The translations under genes and the position numbers were made by a program. From positions 3,701,582 through 3,765,581 of the forward strand of contig JAQJVL010000004.1 in NCBI GenBank assembly GCA_035578905.1: a DNA stretch of 64,000 nt. Reading direction: 5' to 3'. The notes under the pieces were generated by a model. That model ran no database searches. It was not told the origin of the DNA and saw nothing but the letters and a program-made list of their open reading frames with translations. Of this stretch, positions 9,254 through 21,200 are shown piece after piece. This DNA is from Stictocephala bisonia. Its lineage: Eukaryota > Arthropoda > Insecta > Hemiptera > Membracidae. Every line of letters begins with the position of its first letter. Position 1 is the first letter of the stretch.

Positions 9254-12200
9254 CTGTAAAATAAGATAACAGTTTAATCAATAGACATGCTATCCCTATA
9301 TTATCAACATAAGTCAATATAAATTGACGGATTAAACATAAATAAATAAACATAATTATAAAAAAATTTGTGAGTTTTAAACATACTAACAAAATCAATC
9401 AACAATGAACCCTTTAAATATCAAGTGTGTGATAAATCAAATGAAAATAAGCCATTACCCTTTTTTACACCTTAACACAAATTTTAATAATACTACCTTT
9501 TACAGTAACCTAATGACGTTTTAAAATGTTAATACTACTTAAAACGTTGACTGCTGACTACTCGTCTCCGAGTAATAATGGCGGCTATCGGCGCACTGTC
9601 TACTTGGTTCTAAGTAGTGGAGTGCTCAATGAATCATTTGTTTAGTGTGAGAGTGGCATGGGTAGAATGAGGATGATTTGTTGCCAGTAGAACATTCATA
9701 GAACATTGTGTTTATTCGGTTTTGTAAGTTAGTTTCCAACCAGTACCATTTTTATAATTTTAGCATGGAATGTTGTGTGTAGAGTTTAGTTATATGTTTG
9801 GTGCTTTTATAAACTGTATATAATTGTTGTAAAAATAGTACTTTTGTTAAAATGTCTTCTAAAAGACGTGGTGTTGATAATTTATCATACTCGGAATACT
9901 CAACTGGAAGTCATCTGACGAAACTATGAAAAATGAAGATGACAACATGGGTAACAACATGAAGACCTGGTATGGGCAAGGCAAACTTTAGGTATTAAGG
10001 AAATATAAACTGTCAGTTGATATACCTAATAATGTTTTTAGAAATGATACATTTTGTTTTAAATGTAACAAATAATACACTACTGTATTTTTGGGTCAGT
10101 AAATGTTAATTAACCCTAGACGTGGCAGCAATGGAACTCTATAGTGGCAGGCCAGTTTTTACTGTTTTGAGCTTAATACTTAAAAATCTGTAAAAAATAT
10201 TTGTTTGCACTAAACTGTACCATGTACCATGTCCTTTTGTTCAGAAATAGCTAAGTAACATTTGTATATGCTTTGCAATGTTTTATAGTTATGTGTATAG
10301 TTTTTGTTGTGAGTAAAATATGAAAGCCCGTATCTATGGGTACAGTATCATCAAAGCATTAGGAGAAAAAAAGAATAAATGGCGACTAGTAAACAAAGAC
10401 CCTAACAATGCCATAACCAAAAATAGATTTGAAGTCCTGGGTTCTATAGATTGTGAAAACCTAGAAGAGTCTCAGCAAAACTCATATAAACATAAAAATG
10501 ATCAGACACCAAAAGATGTTATAAAAAGAAAGCCAAGTAGTCGTACTAATGTGACATTATCTCCTAATATAGCTGAGTCCGACCAGATTAATTCCACAAG
10601 ACCAAACATTGATTGGAAGTGACAGTCAGGGAAGGGGCCTTTGTGTGTACTTGGAGCTGCTAGATAATGACAATTTTAACATTTTTAACCATTACCAGCC
10701 TGGAGCAACAATAGGAATTGTTAAGGAATATGTGATAAGCTCTCCTAATTTTGAATCATAAAAAATGTAACTGCACAGTTATTATAGGAGGAACTAACAA
10801 TATTCCTCAGTCTATAATCTATAATAAAGCTAAATTCCTAAAAACATCTTCAGAAGATTTAAACAAAAAGATTTCATATTTTGAGCACACAAACCTAATC
10901 ATATCCACAATTCCATACAGGTATGACCTACATGAACAAAGCCTAGAAAACAGTTTGATCAGCGATATAAACCTAAATATTAGGAAACTGGTTAGTACCC
11001 AAAGCCATGTTTACCTGCTGGACCTTCATCTCCTGAAGAGTTATCATACCTCTCATGGATTACACGTCAACAAAAAAGGAAAAAAGTTTGTTTCTTGTGA
11101 AATGGTGAAAATGACTAAAAACCCGCAAGTAACTGGAAGTACAATAAAACTACATCAAATGGCAGTAACAGTGGATTGAAAGGTTATTAAAAACACCAAA
11201 CCAGAAACGACACAAAGAAAAATCTAAGACTGGTCACTTCCATTGAAGTTAATGAGGAGAATATGGTGGAAATAATAAACAAATACAAAAACGATTCGCA
11301 CATTGTATATCTGGTGACTTTGGAGACCCTTTGGTCTTTCCAGATGTCAGTCAAAGTCAATATTACCTATAGAAGAGAATTCGTCCGACCGAGCTATGCA
11401 GATTGCCTCAACCTGTCATTACAAAAACCTGAGGGCCATGCTGCTGTTTGTGGACTGGTAACAGAACATACTTATTCCAGCAAGCCAACACATCAGACTT
11501 ATGATACAGCTTTCCATCATCTAGAACAAGACTTTGGAAAAAGAAAGTTTAAGGTTTTGTTCTGCTCGCCGTTAGAATATACCCATGATCAAATTTCACC
11601 CGAACATTTTGCAACAAACATTGCACAATTGCACCGTAAGACAGGTGTTCCGTCAGAGTGGTTGTAAATGAGGAGCAAGTGGCAAGAACACTTAGAAAAG
11701 GACTCAAACATGAAGATTTTGTGGAGATGTTGCGGAGCAGCTGAGTTTATTTCTAGTTGATGCAACTCCTAGATGCTCATTCGACGCTCCTTCCCTGTTC
11801 AAATGTCAGCCAATCAAGGTCATCTGCCCTGCCCACCTCCCCCAGCAACCTATACTCTATCCAACGATATGCCAGGTACAGTCTCATCTATGGAGGCGTT
11901 TCTGCCGCTATGTATGACAAGGTCCACTGGTGGCAGCTCGACTACATCAACTGATGCGAGTCAGAGTGATGGTGCTAGTGTGGTTTATGGTCAGAGCCTA
12001 GTTTTTTAGTGGTAACTTCCCTGCAAAGGGATCACTTGTATCTTTAGTAAAGTTTTCTGATAGCCTTGTGCAAAATGGTCCACTTACTAATAAATTTAGT
12101 AGAAATTATGATAAAGTAATAAAGTTGTCAATGGTAGCTTAAAAATATTTCATCAAAATATTAATTCTTTAGCTTCTAAAATTGATCCCCTGAAAATAAC

Positions 12201-15200
12201 TACTGCTGAAATTGATCCTGATGTCTTAATTCTTACTGAGCATTAAGTGAAAGAACATCAAATAAGCAGGCTTAATATATTAAATTTTAACATTTACACT
12301 TACTATGCTAGGAACAGTACGTATGGGGGAGGAGTGATAATTTTAGGGAACATTTCTACAAGGGGAAGAGAAATTATAAGTCCTTTGATTAAGAGATTAC
12401 TGAATGATCAAGTTTTTGAACTTTGTCTAACTGAAATTTGTGTTGGTGATTGTAACATTTTAATTGGTGGAATATATAGGATGGTGAAACATTTAAATTA
12501 GTGTAAATATAAAATTATTCTAAGATAAATTAAACACTGTTCTTAGTATTATAATCGATGGGTAAAAGTATGTTGTTATTTGTGGGATATAAATATAAAT
12601 ACTTTGTCGAAAGATTCTTCTATGACTTAATTTAAACAGCTACTTAAACAATACAATATGAGATATCTAATGAATTACCCAACCAGGATAACTGCAAACA
12701 CCCAATTTGCAATTAATAATGTTGACTAATATTGGTCAGTCTCAAATAAAGGATGAGTGTTATCGAATCATGAAAGCTAATTGATTACAATATTTGAAAA
12801 TTCATCTAAGGATAAGCAGCCTTAAAAATATTTATTTAAATTTTCTAGAATTTTTTCTCACGAATACAAGGAAAGTTTTAATAGATCTTTAAAATTAGAA
12901 ACATGGACACAATTGTATACAGCTCCTGACAACCTAAAATATGACATTTTTATTTATATCTTCTTACAATATTTTAATGCTCATTTCCCAATTGTTAAAA
13001 CCAGAAAACACTTAGACAGAAAACCATGGTTTACAAAAGAACTAAAGTTTGAACAAAATTGTTTAATCAATGAAAACAATGCTGCCCGTAGAAGTAAATC
13101 TCAATTAAACAATAACCTAGTTAAACATGAATTCAATAGTTTTTAAAATAAGCTAACACAATAAAAGAAAAAATATTATGAAAACAAAATAGAAAAATCC
13201 AAAAATTACCAGCGAGCTCCTTGAAAAATCATAAATTCTGAGATAGGAAATACAAAATATAGTAGTAATAATATATGCATTAAATATAATGATTTAATGG
13301 GAACTGAACCTAGAGAAGTAAGTGAATATTTTAATGATTATTATATTAATATAATTAAAGATTAGCTAAATTCTGATTCATTTAGAATTTTACTCAAACT
13401 GATGCATTTTTAAGAAATCTCAACAAATAAAAGGTATTGTTTTTTAATGTAAATTGCTCAATAGGCATGACATTATAGATATCATAAGTAGTCTGAAGAA
13501 TAGTTATAGCACTGGTTAGGATGATATGCTTGTGTGATTGAATGTATTAGCCAACCCTTTATTGCACCTTGTCAATTACATCTTTTTTATCTGAACACTT
13601 TCCTGAAAAAGTAAAAATAACAAAAATCAAAACAATTTTTAAAAAAGGAAGCCAATTGGATGTAGCTAATTATCGACCGCTGGCACTATTACCAGTAATA
13701 TCAAAAATATTTGAGCGTGCTACGGCTAATCAGTTGATTAATTATCTTGAAAGTAACAGTTTGCTTGATAATGTACAGCATGGTTTTAGGAAAAACAAAT
13801 CTCTAGTCACAACTGCCACTGATTTTGTAGAATCTGTTGTTGACTCTGTTTATACAGGGGATAAGGTTGTAGGAGTTTTTATGGATCTGCAATAGGCTTT
13901 TGATAGTGTTCATCACTCAAAGTTAAGGTTGTAGGAATTTTTATGAATCTGCAATAGGCTTTTGGTAGTGTTTATCACATTGCTTGGTATTCATGGTAAG
14001 GAACGCAATTAGTTCAAAACATACCTACAAAATAGGCAGCAGTTTGTGGAGGTGACTCACTTTACTAACAAAAACAATTGCTTAACCAAACACTCTTTAA
14101 CAACAAAACAAATGACAATGGGAGTGCCACAGTGTTCAATATTGGGGCTACTGCTGTTTCTGTTGTATTTAAAGAGTATTCCAGAATCAGAGGACATAAT
14201 TTTGTACGCTGATGATGCAACTCTAAGAGTTAGTGCATCATCTGACAAAGAAGTAGAAATATCTGCTTTTCTTTAACTGTCCAATTTAGGTCAATTTTTC
14301 TATACAAAAAAAAAAAAAAAAAAACAGTTTAAGTCTTTATGCTTTGCGCAGAATGTCTAGGATGTACACATGAAGCTCTTAAATCTATATATTTCTCCCT
14401 CATTCATTCACACATTATTTTTGGCATTTTTCTGTATGGATCAAAAATAAAAAATTTTGATTGAATATTAATAAAACAAAAAAAGCAATATGTATCATTT
14501 TAGGTTTGAAATGGAATCAATCTGTAAAACACATTTTACTGAATTAAAAATAATGACAGTTTATAGTGCATACATTTATGAAACAATAATATCTGTAAAA
14601 AAAATCATCTAAATATGGCATTGTTTGGAGACAATCACAATTATGGTACCAGTCATAGAAATGACACAGCAGTGGCCCGCCATAATCTGCAGTTTTACTG
14701 CAAAAAGCCATGTATATAGGGAGCAGATTCTTTAATCAACTTCCAAACTATATAAAGACTGCAAAATGACAAATCATTTAAACTACAGCTGAAAGGAATA
14801 CTTGATTAACTTACCATTGTATTCCTTCTCAGAGTTTAATGAAGGAGGATAATGACTATGTAGTGAATTTTATATTTACTATTATTTAATTTTTGTGTAT
14901 ATTTACTTAATTTTAATCTTTTAATGATCTTTTATACTGGTATTAATACTACTGATATAATATATTGATATATAAATATTATACTGGCGCCAATCATGTA
15001 CAAAGGTGTATGCAATGAATAACGAAATTCTGATTCTGAAAGTTTGTAAATCTTGAGATACAAAATTCAAAAGTAACAGTGATAATAAAATATAAAAAAA
15101 ATTTAATGGTAAAATCAAAATATACAAAATGTGTAAAACAGGATCTTTTCAATATATAGTAAAAGTTTGGTTCAAATTTTACATATCTATTTTCAATTTT

Positions 15201-18200
15201 CAAAATTTTTAAAAAGTTCTTAATTTTTTAAATTATGGTAATATAAAAATTTATAGCCAAAAAAATTTACAACTACACATTTACTTCATAAAAGCTGGTT
15301 TATTTTGTACAATATAAAATTACCTTTCAGAAAATACAATTTACATTTAGATATAATGGATATAAGAATTTAATTATACTAAAAGAAATACAATTTTTTT
15401 ACCTTTCAGAAAATACAATTTACATTTAGATATAATGGATATAAGAATTTAATTATACTAAAAGAAATACAATTTTTGAAATTTGAGAAAAAATTATTTT
15501 GTACAAAAAAATGAACAACTATGTTCCAGTGATCTAAAAACTAAGTTTGTAAGTAAAAATATAACTTTAAATCAATATAAACACATCAATAACACAAAAC
15601 CAAACATAAATCATGAAAAGAACAAGATATTGCAAACAATTTTTCAGATTTACTAATCAAAGTCGCTTGCATTGTCACGCGCCCTTTTGCATTCCCTTAA
15701 TTGGGGAGGACTAAAATGGGTGATAGATTGGATAAATAAACCACCTTTTACTAATAAAAGTATATATTAGTAAGGTGGTTTTTTATTAGTTTAAAATTTA
15801 ATGAATTAACTGTATGTATGTACTGTGGAGAACAAACAGTGGGTGGGTCATTACCACTGGACGTTTAATTTCATTACCACTGTACGTGTATAAGTGGGCG
15901 GAAGGGTCATTTCCACTGTACGTGTATGAGTGGGCGGGTGGATCATTACCACTGTACGTGTATGGGTGGGTGGGTCATTATGACTGTACGTGTATGGGTG
16001 GCCAGGTGGGTTGTACCACTATACATGTATGGGTGGCCAGGTGGGGTGCACCACTGACAATAAATTCTTTCACTGACAAGGAAATTGGGCCAACTATTTT
16101 CTGACCACTGTTTATCTTGTGTATGGGGTATTTTCTATCTTGTGTGTAACGGGTCCACCAAATTGACGAGTAAATTAAATAAATAAAATAAATATTAAAT
16201 TGTTTTATTGAGAAAAGGAATATATTTAATTAAAATAATTAATGAATGTTCAAATTGTATTCAAGAAGCGTTGTAAGTAAATAACCAGCCAGATAGAAAA
16301 GTAAGCAGAAATATCTGTCCCAAACAGACGCTTGAAGCCATAAATACATTCCTTTCTTTGTTATCAACTCAGACATGGGCTGGGCTATTCCAGGAAAATA
16401 TCGCAGTAAACAAGTGTTCGACGGGTCTGGGAGGCACCGGTTGACAACGCAATAATACGATTAGTTAAGGAAAGGATAGATGAGAGCAGCACTTGACGGT
16501 GAGGCAGATGATTTTTTTTGAACTCTAAAACCCAAAACCTATAGTTGTACCGGAAGAGAGAGCAAAAGAGGGGGGACTCGAGCTCAACGGTTTAGAGGTT
16601 TGCCTCAGCCCATTTGAAAAACTCTACTCCAGAGAAGAGGGTCGAGCAGAATGTCGCCATCGACGGAACACCTGACGCCACCAGCATAGGGCCACGTTGA
16701 CTAGTAAACTTGTTGCAATATTAGTGCATTTTGGTGTTTTAAATAAAAGTTGTTAGTAAAGATATAATGTACGTATAGTGTTAAATATTTGTATTTTCGA
16801 GGAATCGACAGAAATTGAGACGCATCTGATTTTCACCTATAACGAGATATAATTCAGATAAGTTCTAGCAATAAGTTATGTATCAAACTATAGCTTCCAG
16901 GATAAATTTGTAAATTAATTTCAAAATGAATTCAAATTTTTATTGTCACATTATTTAAATGAAATAGAGAAAGTAAATTTTAAAAGAATCATGTTAATAA
17001 AATAATTTTGTAAAAATCAGTCGTGTTTTATTGTATTATACAGCTCCACTGAATTACCCACATTTAAACCCTGAAGAAAAAGAGCCTCAATTCTAATTAA
17101 AATAAAATAATTATCAAATTAACTAAATAATTCAAATTAATGTAACCACAAAAAGGCGGTAGGTTACAGATTGGCGCCCAACGTGGGGCTGTTAAGTACT
17201 TTTAAAATATTTTAAATATATTTAAAGACAAAGCTATTAGAAGTTGTAAATTTGTTTTATAAAATTGATTTATTCAAATTTTGAAATTGTAAACTTGTGA
17301 CATATTTAAAATTATTGAATGATAAAAAGACAATCATGTCGAAAGTAAATAATAACCAGATTATTGAAAATGAGTCAGATGACTCGGACACTTCTTTAAG
17401 TGTCATTAAGGAAATTAATTTAAATAAATTTGATAAAGACAGGCCAAGTGCAAGTATGGAAAATACATTAGCAAACATTATGGAAATACTAGCAAACATG
17501 AATACTAAACATGATAACTTTGAAACTAAACTCAATAATATGAATGATAACTTTGAAACTAAATTTAATAATATGAAGGATAATTTTGACACTAAAATGG
17601 ATAAGATTAATACTGACATAATAAAAATGAATAGTGAGACTAATGTAAAACTTAATGAGTTTAGAAAAGATGTTAATGAGAGAATAAATCAACTTGAAAG
17701 TAAATTACATAAACAGATAGAACAAGTAAAAATAGATGTTAGTGAAGAAATTAAAATAAAAGAAAATAATATCAGGGAAGAAGTAGAGAATAGAGATAGA
17801 AAACAAACTATCAAAATAAATAATGATGAGGACAGACTACTGTCAAATAAAATAGAGTTGCTGCTAGACATGAATAATAGCATTAATACCAAACTCGATA
17901 AGATTAATGTTAGGCTAGAAGGAACAAATGCTAAGATGAAAGAAATAAATGACAATAATATAAAGCTAAATGAAGAAACTAATATGAGATTAGATTTGCT
18001 GTTAGACATAACTAATGACATAAATACTAAACTTGATGAAATTAATGTTAGGTTAGGCAAAACAAGTTTTGAGATGAAAGAAGTAAGTGATGATGTGATA
18101 AAGTTAAATAATGAAAATAATATGAAAGCTAATTAGCCCATAAAAAATGTTAATGATAGGATGAGCCAGATTAAAGACAATTTTGTCAATAAAACAGAAA

Positions 18201-21200
18201 GAGTAAAAGTAGACTTTGATGTAGAAAGTGAATTGAAGGAAAATGGTAGCAATAAAGTAAATAATCAAGATAGGGAACAAACTATCAAGATAACTGATGT
18301 CAAGGATAGACTAGATGAAATAAATAAAACCTTACTAGCTAAACACATAAAAATAAATGTAACAACAACTGAAGTAGGCTATGAACTAAATAATCAAATG
18401 AGTAGGCCTAGAGTAAATGATGAAGTAAAAGAACAGATAGGACATCTACAGACTAGGTTAGATGACAAAATAGAAAAAATAGAGAAAGCCTTAACACTCT
18501 GTAACACTAAACTTAAAGCTGAGATAAATGATTTTAAGTGTAATGAAAGTGAAAAACTAAAAACAATCAGAAATAGGCTAGATGAATTGAATGACTTCTT
18601 TGAGTTTGAAATGGAGGTTATAAACAAATACTGGGGAATAAATAAACAAAGAGAATTTGAAAGTGAATGGATGGGGGGTGAAAACTATGACTTGGAAATG
18701 GAGGACTTTGTTAATTATGTGATGAGGTACTATAATATATCATGCTTCTCAAACTACAAATATAAAAAGAAATATAAACTAGTGTTCTCGGATAATTCCA
18801 TTTGCACAGAAAACTAAATTGTGAAAATGATTGTTGAAACAAAATAAACCTAAAAAATATTAAAATAATAAATAAATGATAGTTGAAACAAGATAACATT
18901 AACAATAATATGAGATTTGTGTAGAAGACAAATAAACTGTAAAAGTAACTGTTGAATGAGAAAATACTTAAATATATTATAATAATAAACACATAGTAGT
19001 TGAAACAAGGTAACTTAAATAATGATAGGAGAGTTGTATAAAAATAAATAAATAAAGTATAGAGATGACTATTAAATGAGAAGATACTTAAAGATGTCAT
19101 AATAATAAATACATGGTAGTTCAAAGAATATAACATTAATAATAAATGATAAAATGAGATTTGTATAAAAAGAAAAATAAACTGTAAGAATAACGGTTTA
19201 AATGAAATATATGTAAAGATGTCATATAATAATAAACAAATGGTAGTTGAAGGATTGTAATATTAATAATAATATGAGATTTGTGATTGAGTAAGAGATT
19301 TAAATGTAATATTGAAATAATAATACATTTATGTTAAACCAAAATGATGTAATAAGAATAATGGTAATAATTTGTTACTACTGAATGTAACACTGATAAT
19401 AATATGCAATGAATACAACATTAATAATAATATAATGTTTATGTGAGACTAAAATGATGAAAGAATATCTTTTACAATACTGTGTTATTGTAACTTGTTT
19501 ATACTTATATTGATATGACTCAATGAATATAACAATAATGATGATAGGATATTGATGTGAGAACAAGATGATTTAAGAAAATTTTATATTTGGTAATTGT
19601 AACTTGTTTATGTCCATATTTTGAATATGACAGTGGTAGTAATGTGACATGTATATGAGACCAATATGATAAAAGGAGATTGAGAGATTGTAGATGTGTA
19701 ATTATAATTTTTGTTAGTAAACTTATGTACTGTCATTGGTGCAAACAATGAGTGATAGGAATCACAAGTAAACATCAGTAGAAGGTAATGGTAAATATGA
19801 TTAATTATTGCAATATCAATAATGAATAATCAGAAATGATTTATTGAAAACTTTGTAAAGATAATAATGATAATTAACCTCACTTATGTCAACTTGAAAT
19901 ATGTCAAAGCAACATTAGTAAATGTATAAATAAATTAATACTCTGTGCATAAATAAGATGTGTGTGTACACAAGTAAAAATAGGGAAGATAAAAGATGAT
20001 TAAACATGAGTATGTTTAAATGTTTTGTAAACAATTTTTCATTTCAGTTAATTACATATGGAACTAAAACTATTGTTATAATTAACAGCCTATAATTGAA
20101 TTATGTTATATTTATTATTTAATAGAAAAGATAATCAAAGTGATTATGTTCAGATAAAAGGATCTTGCACTGAAACAAACTTTCAGTGAAACTAGTTGAG
20201 ACCGTGTGGACATTAGGAACAATGGGAAACGACCATAAAGCAAGATGAGCTTGCATTAAAGCAAAAGAAAGTGACACCAAGGGACAATCAACAACACAAA
20301 TTATAGTGTGAACATTAAAGGAGGTGACAACAAAAGCAACAATAAGGTAACAAATAAATAAACTGTTTCATTAATATGAACTACTACAAGAGTGAACTTG
20401 GGATTAGTTATTTTATGCCTTGTCATAAAAAAGTATTTGTGTGATAGACTGGGTGATGTATAGCAGTGATCACTTGACTGTTTGGACTTAGTTGATAGGA
20501 CATTGGAAGTGTGATCAGGAATAAATAAATTCTCTGACTTTTAACTATTTTTGAATTGATTGCTGCCAGCAATACATGTTTTTATATGGAACAATTTTTA
20601 GTTGAATAACTTTGTATATCACCAGTGATGAGTGGACAACGTGTATACACATTATGTCAAGTTGTGGTCAAGAATGACAAAATAATTTAAATAATTTGAA
20701 CATTGAAAAGCGTTGATGTAAATAAAACAAAGCATGTAATATTTTACAATTACTTATCAGAGTAATGACAGTACTAGCTGAGGATGTTGAATAATGTTTT
20801 TAATCTTGTGAATATTTTAGACTGCATTTAAATGAAATCTTTTTAAAGTCAAAAAATATGGAAATATGTTCTAAAATGTATTTGAATAAAATTTTATGTG
20901 TATATATTTTAAAATGTTGTAGTAATAATTAAGTAAATTGTACTCCACAGATAATGAAATAAGGGTATGAGCAACATTAAAATTACAACCATTGATGATG
21001 TTAAGTTGCAATCGCACTTAACTACAATTCTTTTATATTCTTCACCAGTATGGAACATATGAATAATAATTCAAATAATAATTTAACTTTCTTGAAATTA
21101 TTGAAATATTTTGTGATCAACTACAAGATGATTAATAATAATGATAACTTGCATCAATGACAAAGAATCATGTAGTGTGTTTATTGTTAATTAATGATGT

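Larger units (their letters stand above)
10320..15060 (+). mobile_element. Decayed non-LTR retrotransposon (CR1/Jockey-like) with SGNH, macro-like, endonuclease and RT parts
   Basis: Consecutive plus-strand remnants follow the order of a LINE: an ORF1-like region with an SGNH-type esterase, a macro-domain-like segment, an apurinic-type endonuclease, a reverse transcriptase and a C-terminal tail (EYLINLPLYSFSEFNE near 14790-14845), ending around 15060 with ATTCTGATTCTG. Many stops, frame changes, an internal A-run (about 14307-14326) and a 62-bp tandem duplication inside the RT show long inactivity. The exact 5' end is unknown. It lies within the 14.4-kb Paip1 intron, antisense to the gene. 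Confidence 0.78.

Noticed and set aside
10111..10130. TTAACCCTAGACGTGGCAGC as the start of another piggyBac element
   Set aside because: No matching GGGTTAA-type right end downstream; kept only as a note in the intron description.
15814..16104. 96-codon frame with repeated LYVYxW
   Set aside because: Translation of the 33-38 bp minisatellite; no independent coding evidence.
18394..19136. Long Ser/Leu/Phe-rich minus-strand frames
   Set aside because: Complement of the AT-rich coiled-coil gag frame and the adjoining repeat, not independent genes.
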